A stretch of 64,000 bases of DNA from JAGNRR01 sp965230665 (GTDB lineage: Bacteria > Bacteroidota > Bacteroidia > Chitinophagales > Chitinophagaceae), in contig CBDDLM010000004.1 of NCBI GenBank assembly GCA_965230665.1, positions 1 to 64,000 of the forward strand, read 5' to 3'. Positions within the stretch are counted from its first letter, which is position 1. Every line of letters begins with the position of its first letter. Positions 43,133-51,804 of this stretch are shown in pieces. Under the pieces are notes generated by a model. It saw only the letters and a list, made by a program, of their open reading frames with translations, was not told the DNA's origin and made no database searches. A program made the position numbers and the translations under genes.

Positions 43133-43890
43133 TGAGTAGACTACTGGATACCATTAATAAATTTGAGTCTATTACCTTAGATCAATTAAACGCGGTAAGT
43201 CTCCTACAGCGCGTAGACTCTAAATATATACTACCAACTAAAACACTCCCAGCAGTCTTGCATGATCTCAAAGACCAGCAGTACATACTCGAAATAGCTG
43301 GCCAAAGAAACTTTGAATATCTAACACATTATTATGATACTAAAGACTTCAAGTTTTACATGTACCATCATAATGGGTATGTAAACAGACTAAAAGTTCG
43401 TACCCGTTCATATATTGACTCTGGTCTGAACTTCTTTGAAATCAAGCACAAAGAACGCGGCACAAGAACGAATAAGGTTCGTAAAGAAATAGAAGTGCTT
43501 CCAGACTTTCTTGGAGAAGATGAATATGGCATGATTGAAAACAAACGGTATCATGGCGAAGAACTAGAACTCAAAATGAGCAATGCGTTTAATAGGATTA
43601 CACTTTGCAATCGTGATTTTACGGAGCGCATTACCATAGACACTTCAATTCGTTTTTTCAATGAGCACAGAATTATTAAAAAACCATTTCTTTCTATAAT
43701 TGAAGTAAAACAAAGTAAAACTGACAATTATAGTCAGACGGTGCAGGTGCTTAAAAAACACCAAATCAGACCGGCAAGTTTCAGTAAGTATGCCATTGGA
43801 ATTGCCTTACTGGAAAAAGATATAAAGAAAAATAAATTCAAACCAACGATACTAAAACTAAAAAAAATGGAATTAGCCTATGCAGGATAA
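43132..43890 (+). CDS. VTC-domain protein (polyphosphate polymerase-like, TTM fold)
   Basis: 252 aa. The VTC domain is the tunnel-fold catalytic part of yeast vacuolar transporter chaperone Vtc4, which makes polyphosphate from ATP. Characteristic basic and acidic tunnel motifs are present: LLQRVDSKYIL (residues 24-34), VNRLKVRTRSYID, FFEIKHKERGTRTNKVRKE and, late, FLSIIEVKQSKTDN. No signal peptide or membrane helix, so the domain is cytoplasmic; the adjacent DUF4956 protein would provide the membrane part. In bacteria these are usually fellows of CotH genes. Activity of bacterial versions is inferred. Overlaps the DUF4956 gene by 11 bases. Confidence 0.85.
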   Translation: MSRLLDTINKFESITLDQLNAVSLLQRVDSKYILPTKTLPAVLHDLKDQQYILEIAGQRNFEYLTHYYDTKDFKFYMYHHNGYVNRLKVRTRSYIDSGLNFFEIKHKERGTRTNKVRKEIEVLPDFLGEDEYGMIENKRYHGEELELKMSNAFNRITLCNRDFTERITIDTSIRFFNEHRIIKKPFLSIIEVKQSKTDNYSQTVQVLKKHQIRPASFSKYAIGIALLEKDIKKNKFKPTILKLKKMELAYAG

Positions 43891-44596
43891 AATGTATAAA
43901 ACAGCTAAAGCGCTTAAAGACAGCATAAATAAAATTGAAGCCGTTGTAGACAATATGCTTAAAGCTGGAGGTGGGGACTCTTTCGAATACTGGGATATTG
44001 TCTTTCGTTTTGGAATAAATATTCTGGCCGTGTTTATTCTCGTTCGATTGATTTACTACTCCACACATAAGAATAAAGATTATTTATTCACTTTCTTTCT
44101 TTTCAATATTTTAATTTTTATTATTTGCTTGCTACTTGGATCAACCAAAATAAAAATTGGCTTTGCTTTTGGGCTGTTTGCCATCTTCTCTATCATACGC
44201 TATAGGACGGTCACCGTACCGATTAAAGAAATGGGCTACTTCTTTACATGTGTTGCCCTTGGATTAGTTAATGCTTTAGCTGATACAGATGGTAATTTTT
44301 ATGTCATCATGGCATGTAATGTAACCATCTTAATTCTTACGGTATTATTAGATAAGTATCTTGGTTTGAAACATGAGAATGTCAAAGAAATTGTATATGA
44401 AAGAATTGATCTCATACAACCCACGAAACGAGAGCAAATGTTAGATGACCTTCAGAAAAGAACAGGTTTACCCATTCATCGAGTAGAAATTAGGAATGTC
44501 AACTTTCTGCGTGATACTGCCAACATTTTTGCCTATTACTACGCTAAAAATAATGAGAATAGAAAGGATATAGACTCGAAAAAAGTTAATGGATAA
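43880..44596 (+). CDS. DUF4956 membrane protein
   Basis: 238-aa protein with four membrane helices in residues about 45-155 and a cytoplasmic C-terminal domain. The family core FGLFAIFSIIRYRTVTVPIKEMGYFFTCVALGLVNALAD is clear; the IRYRT motif is the best-conserved part. DUF4956 genes are nearly always next to VTC-domain genes, as here, and probably supply the membrane channel or anchor for the polymerase. A second ATG at 43892, two bases past the VTC stop, could also be used. Overlaps the DUF2490 gene by eight bases. Confidence 0.87.
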   Translation: MQDKMYKTAKALKDSINKIEAVVDNMLKAGGGDSFEYWDIVFRFGINILAVFILVRLIYYSTHKNKDYLFTFFLFNILIFIICLLLGSTKIKIGFAFGLFAIFSIIRYRTVTVPIKEMGYFFTCVALGLVNALADTDGNFYVIMACNVTILILTVLLDKYLGLKHENVKEIVYERIDLIQPTKREQMLDDLQKRTGLPIHRVEIRNVNFLRDTANIFAYYYAKNNENRKDIDSKKVNG

Positions 44597-45299
44597 GAAA
44601 ACAATTATATTATTATTTACCCTGCTATCCTGCTTGGCGGGTTCAGCTCAGGAGCAGGATCTTGGATTACGTCAAGAATTGGGCATTCGATATCGAGTTA
44701 ATAAAAAATCGAGCATTGATTTTAGCTATCGACTTGACCTAAAAGAAAACATAAGCCAGTTCAGAAGGGCTAACTTCAACTTAGTTTATGAACGAAAGAT
44801 AAATCGTTGGTTAGACGCTGAAGTCTATTATAGATTTATTACAAATTATGAACAAGATAAACATCGATTTAGAGTATCGTTAAGTAGTAGTAAGAAAATT
44901 TATAGAAGAACACGTTTACAATTTAGAACACTTCTTCAACACGATATTAATTATTTTAATGGAGATTACTTGCGGTCCTATAAGCCCAATTGGATTTGGC
45001 GGAACCGACTACTTCTGGATAGAAAATTATCAAAAAGGTGGAATCTAAACTTATATACCGAACCTTTTATTAGCCAAAGTTACAAGGGGTTTAACCTCTA
45101 CCGACTCCGGACTGGCGCAACCCTATCCTACTCAAAAAAACGTTGGAAGTTGAGCGCAGAATATTTTTATCAGAGCGAGTTTTACTTTGAACAATCAGGT
45201 CTGAACATTATAGGTTTAAGCGGTCGATACGATATAACCAGAATAATTCGCCCCAAGAAAAAACGTAAGCAGAAAGCGAAGCAGAAGAGCAAAAAATAG
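44589..45299 (+). CDS. DUF2490 outer-membrane beta-barrel protein with basic tail
   Basis: 236 aa: signal peptide (1-20, AGSAQ) and about ten amphipathic strands with the DUF2490 pattern (LGIRYRVNKKSSIDFSYRLDLKE, VYYRFITNYE, WRNRLLLDRKLSKRWNLNLYTEPF). The last 15 residues are almost all Lys/Arg/Gln (PKKKRKQKAKQKSKK), a strongly basic tail that the rest of the barrel family lacks to my knowledge. Such a tail could bind polyanions such as polyphosphate or LPS. Last gene of the VTC operon. Confidence 0.78.
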   Translation: MDKKTIILLFTLLSCLAGSAQEQDLGLRQELGIRYRVNKKSSIDFSYRLDLKENISQFRRANFNLVYERKINRWLDAEVYYRFITNYEQDKHRFRVSLSSSKKIYRRTRLQFRTLLQHDINYFNGDYLRSYKPNWIWRNRLLLDRKLSKRWNLNLYTEPFISQSYKGFNLYRLRTGATLSYSKKRWKLSAEYFYQSEFYFEQSGLNIIGLSGRYDITRIIRPKKKRKQKAKQKSKK

Positions 45300-45302
45300 A
45301 TG

Positions 45303-45310
45303 TAGTTTTG
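45303..45310 (+). promoter_or_regulatory. -7 promoter box TAGTTTTG
   Basis: Perfect TAnnTTTG, 11 bases before the ATG of the PfkB-type kinase, so that gene has its own promoter rather than relying on the VTC operon. Confidence 0.55.
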
Positions 45311-45321
45311 TCCGCGTAGTC

Positions 45322-46308
45322 ATGAATACGAATAAGCTTTTCAAAAGTATGTCTAGCCAAAAGGTATTTGTCATTGGCGATGTTATGCTGGACAATTACT
45401 GGTTTGGTCATTCAGATAGAATGTCACCAGAGGCACCCGTACCTATTGTTTCACTCGAGAATAAGGAAAGTCGTTTAGGTGGCGCTTTAAATGTTGTAGC
45501 CAACTGTCAGGCCTTAGGGGCTGATACACATATTCTTTCCGTTATCGGCAAAGATGAAGATGGCAAAACGCTTTTAAAGATTTGTAAAGAGCGACATATC
45601 AACACAAACTATATCCTACAGGATGTATCTAGAATAACGACCACAAAGGCTCGTGTTATCAGTGATAAGAAGCATATGCTACGAATCGATCATGAACAGA
45701 CTAAAAAGCTAGCGAGAGATACTGAGCATAAATTTATTAACCGATGTATGAAGGCCATTCAGATTGAGAAGCCCGATGTCATTATTTTTCAAGACTATAA
45801 CAAAGGTGTATTAACATCTGCCGTTATTCGCAACCTGATTAAGCACGCAAAAAACGCAGGCTGTACAATTACGGTTGATCCTAAATTGAAAAATTTCTTC
45901 GCCTATAAAGGTGCTGACATTTTTAAACCGAACCTAAAAGAAGTTAAGGAAGGACTTGGTTTGAAAAGAGTACTCGCCTCTAAAACCGGCCTCAAAGCCA
46001 TTCATAACAATCTGCAAGGCAAATTAAAGCATAAAATATCCTTTATTACACTTTCTGAAAAGGGTGTTTTTGTTCAAAAAGATCAAGAAGCTGAATTGTT
46101 TAAGGCCCATAAAAGAAATATAGTAGACGTATCTGGAGCAGGTGATACCGTGATTGCTGTTGCCTCTCTTGTCTATTCTGTAACGCAGGATAAAAATTTA
46201 ATGGCTCAAGTGGCAAACTTAGCTGGTGGACTGGTCTGTGAGTTTCTTGGCGCGGTGAGTGTAGACAAAAAACAGCTTAAAAAGGAAGTTGAAAAGCTAA
46301 TTTGTTAA
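45322..46308 (+). CDS. HldE-like sugar kinase (D-beta-D-heptose 7-phosphate kinase / PfkB family)
   Basis: 328-aa ribokinase-fold enzyme like the N-terminal half of HldE (RfaE), which phosphorylates heptose 7-phosphate for LPS core synthesis. Motifs: VIGDVMLDNYWFGHSDRMSPEAPVPIV, GGALNVVANCQALGA (Gly-rich substrate lid) and the ATP/anion hole DVSGAGDTVIAVASL with the catalytic Asp. The cytidylyltransferase half of HldE is absent, as in Bacteroidota, where it is separate. Exact sugar substrate is inferred. Confidence 0.87.
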   Translation: MNTNKLFKSMSSQKVFVIGDVMLDNYWFGHSDRMSPEAPVPIVSLENKESRLGGALNVVANCQALGADTHILSVIGKDEDGKTLLKICKERHINTNYILQDVSRITTTKARVISDKKHMLRIDHEQTKKLARDTEHKFINRCMKAIQIEKPDVIIFQDYNKGVLTSAVIRNLIKHAKNAGCTITVDPKLKNFFAYKGADIFKPNLKEVKEGLGLKRVLASKTGLKAIHNNLQGKLKHKISFITLSEKGVFVQKDQEAELFKAHKRNIVDVSGAGDTVIAVASLVYSVTQDKNLMAQVANLAGGLVCEFLGAVSVDKKQLKKEVEKLIC

Positions 46309-46378
46309 CTAATTGTTACTAGGCAAGAGAAAGGCAATATTCTATCAAGTTCGTCGTTTTCCGTACAAATGAAACTTT

Positions 46379-46615
46379 ATGAAACATATGTACTCAGACC
46401 TATTAGTGGCCTATTTATTCGACGAAATAGATCCTGACGATAAACTTGTATTAGAAAAGGAACTTGCCTCCAATAAAGAACTTGAGGCAGAATTCGAAGA
46501 ACTTAGAACGAGCCTTGAAGTCATAAGGAAAGAGGTTCCTCTTTCGCCTAACCCCAAAACCATTCAGCACATTCTTAAGGAAACCAAAGACTCTGAAGCT
46601 ATTCCTGCTGATTAA
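46379..46615 (+). CDS. Small acidic anti-sigma-like protein
   Basis: 78 aa, no membrane helix. The segment DLLVAYLFDEIDPDDKLVLEKELASNKELEAEFEELRTSLEVI matches the N-terminal sigma-binding part of ECF anti-sigma factors (the YLxGEL-E-x-E-x-x-L pattern), but there is no zinc motif and no transmembrane segment. No sigma factor gene is nearby, so it may be a soluble orphan or not an anti-sigma at all. Its 3' end overlaps the convergent permease gene by 17 bases. Confidence 0.55.
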   Translation: MKHMYSDLLVAYLFDEIDPDDKLVLEKELASNKELEAEFEELRTSLEVIRKEVPLSPNPKTIQHILKETKDSEAIPAD

Positions 46616-48299
46616 GCTTACTCTTATTTCTACTGTATAAGAAATAAATCACAATCCCAATTGCCAACCAGATTAGAAATCTAAACCAATTTGTTGCTCC
46701 TAAAGTACTTAGGAAATAAAGGCAGAAGAGCAACCCTAACATCGGAATTAACGATAACTTCTTAGTGAAGGAAATGATACTCAAAACAATTAAGCTCAGG
46801 TAGAAGACTACTGTGGGTATTTGTTGTAATAAACTTTCATTGCTATTAAATAGATCATAAGCATAACTACCCACTTGATCCTTAGTAAACCAAAACCAGA
46901 TAAATATTGCAAGGGTGAAGAGAGGTATTATGTATTGTGCAGATACGTAAGGAACCTTGAACTTAGGTCTAACCTCATCTTTGTTTTGATGCATAATAAC
47001 GATTCCTCCACAAACAAGCGCAAAAGCGAATAGCGTACCTATACTACACATATCCGTTACTGAATCTGCATCCATAAATAACGAAGGCACCCCTACTAGA
47101 ATCCCAGTCACAATTGTGGCAAAAGATGGTGTTTTAAACCTACTATGAATTTTAGAGAATTGTTTGGGCAAAAGCCCATCTCTACTCATACTCATCCAGA
47201 TTCGTGGTTGACCTATTTGAAAGACAAGCATCACGCTTGCCGTAGCTATTAGCGCGCTGAAAGCTATTATGCCACCTATCCAATCAATACCTCGAGACAA
47301 GAATGCGTTTGCCAAGAACGCCTCATTATTCAACTCAGAATACTTTACCATACCTGTTAGCGCGAGCGCAATGAGAATATACAATATCGTAGCGATTACT
47401 AAGGAATTAATCATTCCTTTCGGCAGATCTCGCTGTGGGTCTTTACACTCTTCTGCAACCGTGGCCAAGGCATCAAAACCTATATAAGCAAAGAAAACAG
47501 CAGCAACCCCTTTTAAAACGCCAGAGGCTCCATTTGGTGCAAAAGGTGACCAATTCTCGGGTCGAACGTAAAAGAAACCTAATACGATAATTAGAATAAC
47601 AACTAATACCTTGAACACAACCATACCATTGGCTGCACTTCTACTTTCCTTTATTCCTACATAGACCAAAGCTGTTATGATTACGGTAATTAAAAATGCG
47701 GGAAGATTCAAAATAAATGGTACAGATCCAATTTTAGGAGCTGTTTCCCATATCGTATTCATTTGGCGCATATATTCAGTAACCTCTACACCACTACTTG
47801 CAGCAAACTCGCCAGCAACCTTCTTAACTTCTAGATAGCCATGAGACAAAAAACCTGGAATATGAACTCCAAGTTGCTCCAAAAAAGTAGTGAGATTACC
47901 ACTCCAGGAAATGGCTACAGTTACATTACCAATGGCATATTCCATAATAAGGTCCCAGCCTATTATCCAAGCAATCAATTCTCCAAAAGTTGCATACGTA
48001 TAAGTATATGCACTTCCGCTAACTGGTATTCTTGAAGCCATTTCGGCATAGCACAAAGCAGAGAAACCACACGCTACTGCTATAGCCATAAACAAAAAGA
48101 TAATAGCTGGCCCTCCATCGGCACATGCTGAACCAACTGTACTAAAAATACCAGCGCCAATAATAGCAGCCATTCCAAAAAAAGTAATATCCCTAACGCC
48201 TAATACCTTGTTCATTTCAGGTGCTTCACCATCAGAGAATCCAGATTTTACATCAGCCAAAATCTGAGCTATACTTTTTTTACGGAATAGTTTTTTCAT
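46599..48299 (-). CDS. APC-superfamily cationic amino-acid permease
   Basis: 566-aa transporter with about 12-14 membrane helices, closest to the CAT-type branch of the amino acid-polyamine-cation superfamily (arginine, lysine or ornithine). Signature pieces: DITFFGMAAIIGAGIFSTVG, ALCYAEMASRIPVSGSAYTYTYATFGE and GFDALATVAEECKDPQRDLPKG. The last helices sit in a long C-terminal region (460-560). Substrate is inferred. Its 3' end overlaps the small anti-sigma-like gene. Confidence 0.93.
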   Translation of the reverse strand: MKKLFRKKSIAQILADVKSGFSDGEAPEMNKVLGVRDITFFGMAAIIGAGIFSTVGSACADGGPAIIFLFMAIAVACGFSALCYAEMASRIPVSGSAYTYTYATFGELIAWIIGWDLIMEYAIGNVTVAISWSGNLTTFLEQLGVHIPGFLSHGYLEVKKVAGEFAASSGVEVTEYMRQMNTIWETAPKIGSVPFILNLPAFLITVIITALVYVGIKESRSAANGMVVFKVLVVILIIVLGFFYVRPENWSPFAPNGASGVLKGVAAVFFAYIGFDALATVAEECKDPQRDLPKGMINSLVIATILYILIALALTGMVKYSELNNEAFLANAFLSRGIDWIGGIIAFSALIATASVMLVFQIGQPRIWMSMSRDGLLPKQFSKIHSRFKTPSFATIVTGILVGVPSLFMDADSVTDMCSIGTLFAFALVCGGIVIMHQNKDEVRPKFKVPYVSAQYIIPLFTLAIFIWFWFTKDQVGSYAYDLFNSNESLLQQIPTVVFYLSLIVLSIISFTKKLSLIPMLGLLFCLYFLSTLGATNWFRFLIWLAIGIVIYFLYSRNKSKLNQQE

Positions 48300-48309
48300 T
48301 CAAATAGAA

Positions 48310-48339
48310 TTTGAGCTTTGAAAATAAGACTTAATTTCG
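48310..48339 (+). promoter_or_regulatory. Promoter TTTG-N18-TAATTTCG
   Basis: TTTG (48310-48313) and TAATTTCG (48332-48339, one mismatch to TAnnTTTG) are correctly spaced -33 and -7 boxes, ending four bases before the GTG start of the HsdR-N-like gene. Near-leaderless mRNA expected. Confidence 0.5.
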
Positions 48340-48343
48340 AACC

Positions 48344-48751
48344 GTGCGCATCACAACTCGAAACAACAAAGAGTATATCTATGATATCATAAGAAAGAAA
48401 GAAGTCGTTCTAACACCTGAAGAATGGGTGCGCCAACAAATTATACATTATCTTATCGATAAAAAGGGGTACCCTGCCTCGTTGTTTTCTGTCGAGAAAC
48501 AAATAAAAATAGGTTCGCTAAAAAAAAGATACGATCTTGTTATTTATAAAGGTGCTACTCCCTGGCTAATTATTGAATGTAAAGCTGAGGATGAAAAGTT
48601 AAATACAAATACAATCCAACAAGTCCTTGCATACAACTCCCAATTAAATGCATCCTACCTCGTGCTAACTAATGGAAAAGAAATTAAGACGTATGCTATT
48701 CATGAAGACCAGTGGTCAAGCACATTTCCTGAATATTATACGAAAGACTAG
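48344..48751 (+). CDS. HsdR N-terminal-domain protein (orphan PD-(D/E)XK nuclease fold)
   Basis: 135 aa, only the N-terminal endonuclease-like domain of type I restriction HsdR (HSDR_N_2 type). The start is GTG. The catalytic core is visible: acidic residue in KRYDLVIYKG and ECKA (WLIIECKAEDEK), then IQQVLAYNSQLNASYLVLTNG. No HsdM, HsdS or helicase domain is nearby; single-domain versions are common in Bacteroidota and their target is unknown. The stop CTAG overlaps the stop of the M16 gene by four bases. Confidence 0.8.
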   Translation: MRITTRNNKEYIYDIIRKKEVVLTPEEWVRQQIIHYLIDKKGYPASLFSVEKQIKIGSLKKRYDLVIYKGATPWLIIECKAEDEKLNTNTIQQVLAYNSQLNASYLVLTNGKEIKTYAIHEDQWSSTFPEYYTKD

Positions 48752-51699
48752 TAACCAAATATTTTTTGCAAACTAAGTTCTTTTACCTGCCCATAAGACT
48801 CTAAAACTTTCATATCAAGCTTTTTCTTCGAACCCAATACAGCCAAGGTATGAGGCTTATTTGCGATATGATTTTGGTGAAAAGACTTAATATCTGCTAA
48901 GGTCATATCACTTACTTTGTTAAACGTATTTTTACGTAAATCATAATCAACTCCTTTTTTCTGAGCGCTTAAATAATTAAAGAGGATACTGGTCTTATTG
49001 ATTCTGCTTGTTGCTATTGAATTGAGTAGTGAGGCGCGTTGGTTATTAAACAGTTTTTCAGATTCGGGTAAGTTATCTAACAAAGCTTGCATAGCATCTA
49101 TGCTCTCTTTCATTTTATCAGCCTGACAACCAACATAACCTGTCATACTAAAAGGTTCACTCTTCTTACTAGGAATACCGTAAGCTGCATAACATGAATA
49201 TGCTAAAGCTTTAGATTCTCGAATATCCTGAAATACTATACCACTCATATTACCTCCGAAATATTCATTAAACATTTTAATTTGGGGCAACTTATTAAGA
49301 TCAAAGAGTTCATTATTCCGTACCCACATAATTTCAGACTGTACCATATCATAGTCTGTTAACAATACTTCATTCTTATTTTGTTCTTGACGTGTAAACT
49401 TGTGCATCTCAGGAGTTTCGGTTACTCCTTCCGGCAGTTTATGATAACGATTTAAAGTAGATACAATGTCATGAACCGATTTAGGCCCGTAGTATAAAAC
49501 GGAATGGTGATAGCTACTGAGTTCATGAATCATATCTACAAGGTCTTGGGCTCTTAAATTATCTAGTTGTCTATCACTTAGCTGATAATTAAAAGGATTA
49601 TCTTCACCATACATAGCATACGACCTTAAACCAGATCGAATAGCTCCTTTACTTCTTTTTGCATCACTTCGCTTTTTCTTTATTCCAGCTATCATTTCCT
49701 TTAATGCATCAGCATTAGGCTGACAATCAGACAATAATTCTTCGAATAAGACTAAGGCCTTCGTATAGTTTTCTTGTAACCCACTTAAGTAAACATAACT
49801 TTCTTCATTACCCGCGCTCACTCCAAAGTCGCAGGCTAACATATAGAATTTCTTACTGATTTCTTCAGCACTGTACTTACTAGTTCCTAAATACTGCAAA
49901 TAATCCATTGCTATAGGTAATATCTTACTGTGATATTTACCCATTCCAATATGATAATACTGTGTAAACAAATCATTTGTTTTGTTACGAACTCCATACA
50001 ACATGGCCTTTCTTTTCCCATTAGGGAATTGCCCCTTATTGTGAATCGTAGCACGTTCGATATCCTTCTTAAAATCAAGATAAACGGGTTTGATTTCGTC
50101 CGTTTTCGTATTGGCAATCTTTGTTACAAAATCGGACTGTGCATCCCGATTTACTGAAACAGGTGTAATGGCAGGCTTTTCTACCTTCATTGCATTAGGG
50201 TCTTTGCCTATTTTCTTATAAACGCATACATAGTTATCCTTTAACCATTTTGCAGCAAAACGTTGAATGTCTCGCTTGCTTATTTTGCTCATTTCACTGA
50301 GGAGGGTCACCTTCTTACGCCAGTCTAAATCCGTAGTAAATGCATCAAGCAGTGAATAAGCTCTTCCTCCATTTCCTTCATAATTTTCAATGATATACTT
50401 TTTGTTATTATTTAAAACTGCCGTTAGCAATTTGGGATCGAACTGCCCCTTCTTTAGTTTTTCAATTTCTCCCAGCATCAGCGCCTTAACCTCTTCAAGT
50501 TTTTGTCCTTCCTTCGCTTTCCCATCTAAATACAAAATACCATAGTCCTTTAATACGTAAGCTCCTCCACTAGCAGCGAGTACTTTTTGCTTCTTGACCA
50601 GATTTAAATCCATTAATCCTGCTGTTCCATTTGATAAGATGCTACTCATAACATCCAACATCAACGCTTCTTTACTATCTGCACCTGGAAAACGGAAAGC
50701 CATTGTCAGATATTCTGCATCGGGACCATAGATAGTAGATTCTATCGGACTTGAAATCTCTCTCTCAGGAGTAAAAGTGTACTCTGCTACATGTTTTGGT
50801 TCCATGTAGGAAAAAGCTTTATCAACCTTAGCGATCACCTCATCAGAATTAAAATCTCCAGACATAATAAGACACATATTATTCGGGACATAATACTTGT
50901 GGTAATAATTTCTAATCTCTTTTAGAGAAGGGTTTTTCAAATGCTCAATAGTACCGATAGTGGTTTGCAGTCCATAATTATGATTAGGGAACAAATCGGC
51001 AAAAAGCTTTTCAAATACTTTATCATCATCACTATCAAGTGAGCGATTTTTTTCTTCATAAACCGCTTCTAATTCTGTATGAAAAATTCTCAGAATAGGG
51101 TTACGAAAACGTTCTGCTTCAATGGCCAACCAACGATCAATTTGATTGGTCGGGATATCATTGATATAAGCTGTTTGTTCAAATGAAGTAAAGGCATTTG
51201 TTCCTTTAGCACCTATCATAGCCGTGAGCTTATCATATTCATTTGCTATAGCATATGTTGAGGCTATACCAGATACCGAGTCAATAGCTCTGTAGATTTT
51301 CTTACGAGCTACTTCATCAGTTGTTGAATTATAATCTTCATACAGATCATCGATCATATCTAAGTAAATTTTTTCTTTCTTCCAATTTAGAGTTCCATAT
51401 TGATCGGTCCCTTTAAAAAGCATGTGCTCTAAATAGTGTGCCAAGCCCGTATGACTACTTGGATCAGATTTACTACCCGCTTTAGTTCCTATAATAGTTT
51501 GAATTCTTGGCTTTTCATGATTCTCTGAAAGAATTACAGTCAAACCATTTTTTAATACATAAAACCGTGCCTTTGCAGGATCATTTTCTACATATTGATA
51601 ATAGTAACCATTGCTCTGCTTTTCTTGCCAGTTGTTTCGCTGGGCGAAGAGTTGAACAAACAGAAGGAGGAGCACAAAGGAGAGAAAAAGTTTTTTCAT
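48748..51699 (-). CDS. Secreted M16-family zinc peptidase
   Basis: 983 aa, signal peptide 1-19 (VQLFAQ). The N-terminal catalytic half has the inverted zinc site H88-x-x-E91-H92 in HTGLAHYLEHMLFKG and the downstream glutamate in ELEAVYEEKNRS. The C-terminal half (about 520-983) has the same fold but no HxxEH, the usual inactive partner that forms the substrate clam. Members degrade unfolded or small peptides in periplasm or outside. No T9SS tail. Length agrees with pitrilysin-like Bacteroidota homologues. Confidence 0.92.
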   Translation of the reverse strand: MKKLFLSFVLLLLFVQLFAQRNNWQEKQSNGYYYQYVENDPAKARFYVLKNGLTVILSENHEKPRIQTIIGTKAGSKSDPSSHTGLAHYLEHMLFKGTDQYGTLNWKKEKIYLDMIDDLYEDYNSTTDEVARKKIYRAIDSVSGIASTYAIANEYDKLTAMIGAKGTNAFTSFEQTAYINDIPTNQIDRWLAIEAERFRNPILRIFHTELEAVYEEKNRSLDSDDDKVFEKLFADLFPNHNYGLQTTIGTIEHLKNPSLKEIRNYYHKYYVPNNMCLIMSGDFNSDEVIAKVDKAFSYMEPKHVAEYTFTPEREISSPIESTIYGPDAEYLTMAFRFPGADSKEALMLDVMSSILSNGTAGLMDLNLVKKQKVLAASGGAYVLKDYGILYLDGKAKEGQKLEEVKALMLGEIEKLKKGQFDPKLLTAVLNNNKKYIIENYEGNGGRAYSLLDAFTTDLDWRKKVTLLSEMSKISKRDIQRFAAKWLKDNYVCVYKKIGKDPNAMKVEKPAITPVSVNRDAQSDFVTKIANTKTDEIKPVYLDFKKDIERATIHNKGQFPNGKRKAMLYGVRNKTNDLFTQYYHIGMGKYHSKILPIAMDYLQYLGTSKYSAEEISKKFYMLACDFGVSAGNEESYVYLSGLQENYTKALVLFEELLSDCQPNADALKEMIAGIKKKRSDAKRSKGAIRSGLRSYAMYGEDNPFNYQLSDRQLDNLRAQDLVDMIHELSSYHHSVLYYGPKSVHDIVSTLNRYHKLPEGVTETPEMHKFTRQEQNKNEVLLTDYDMVQSEIMWVRNNELFDLNKLPQIKMFNEYFGGNMSGIVFQDIRESKALAYSCYAAYGIPSKKSEPFSMTGYVGCQADKMKESIDAMQALLDNLPESEKLFNNQRASLLNSIATSRINKTSILFNYLSAQKKGVDYDLRKNTFNKVSDMTLADIKSFHQNHIANKPHTLAVLGSKKKLDMKVLESYGQVKELSLQKIFGY

Positions 51700-51804
51700 T
51701 TAACTAAATTTTGAGTTTATAAAAATAGAATATTTCAAACGAAAATACTTTTAAACTGTGCAACACTTTAATTTAGCGACAAACATGAATCGAGGTTTAT
51801 TTTA

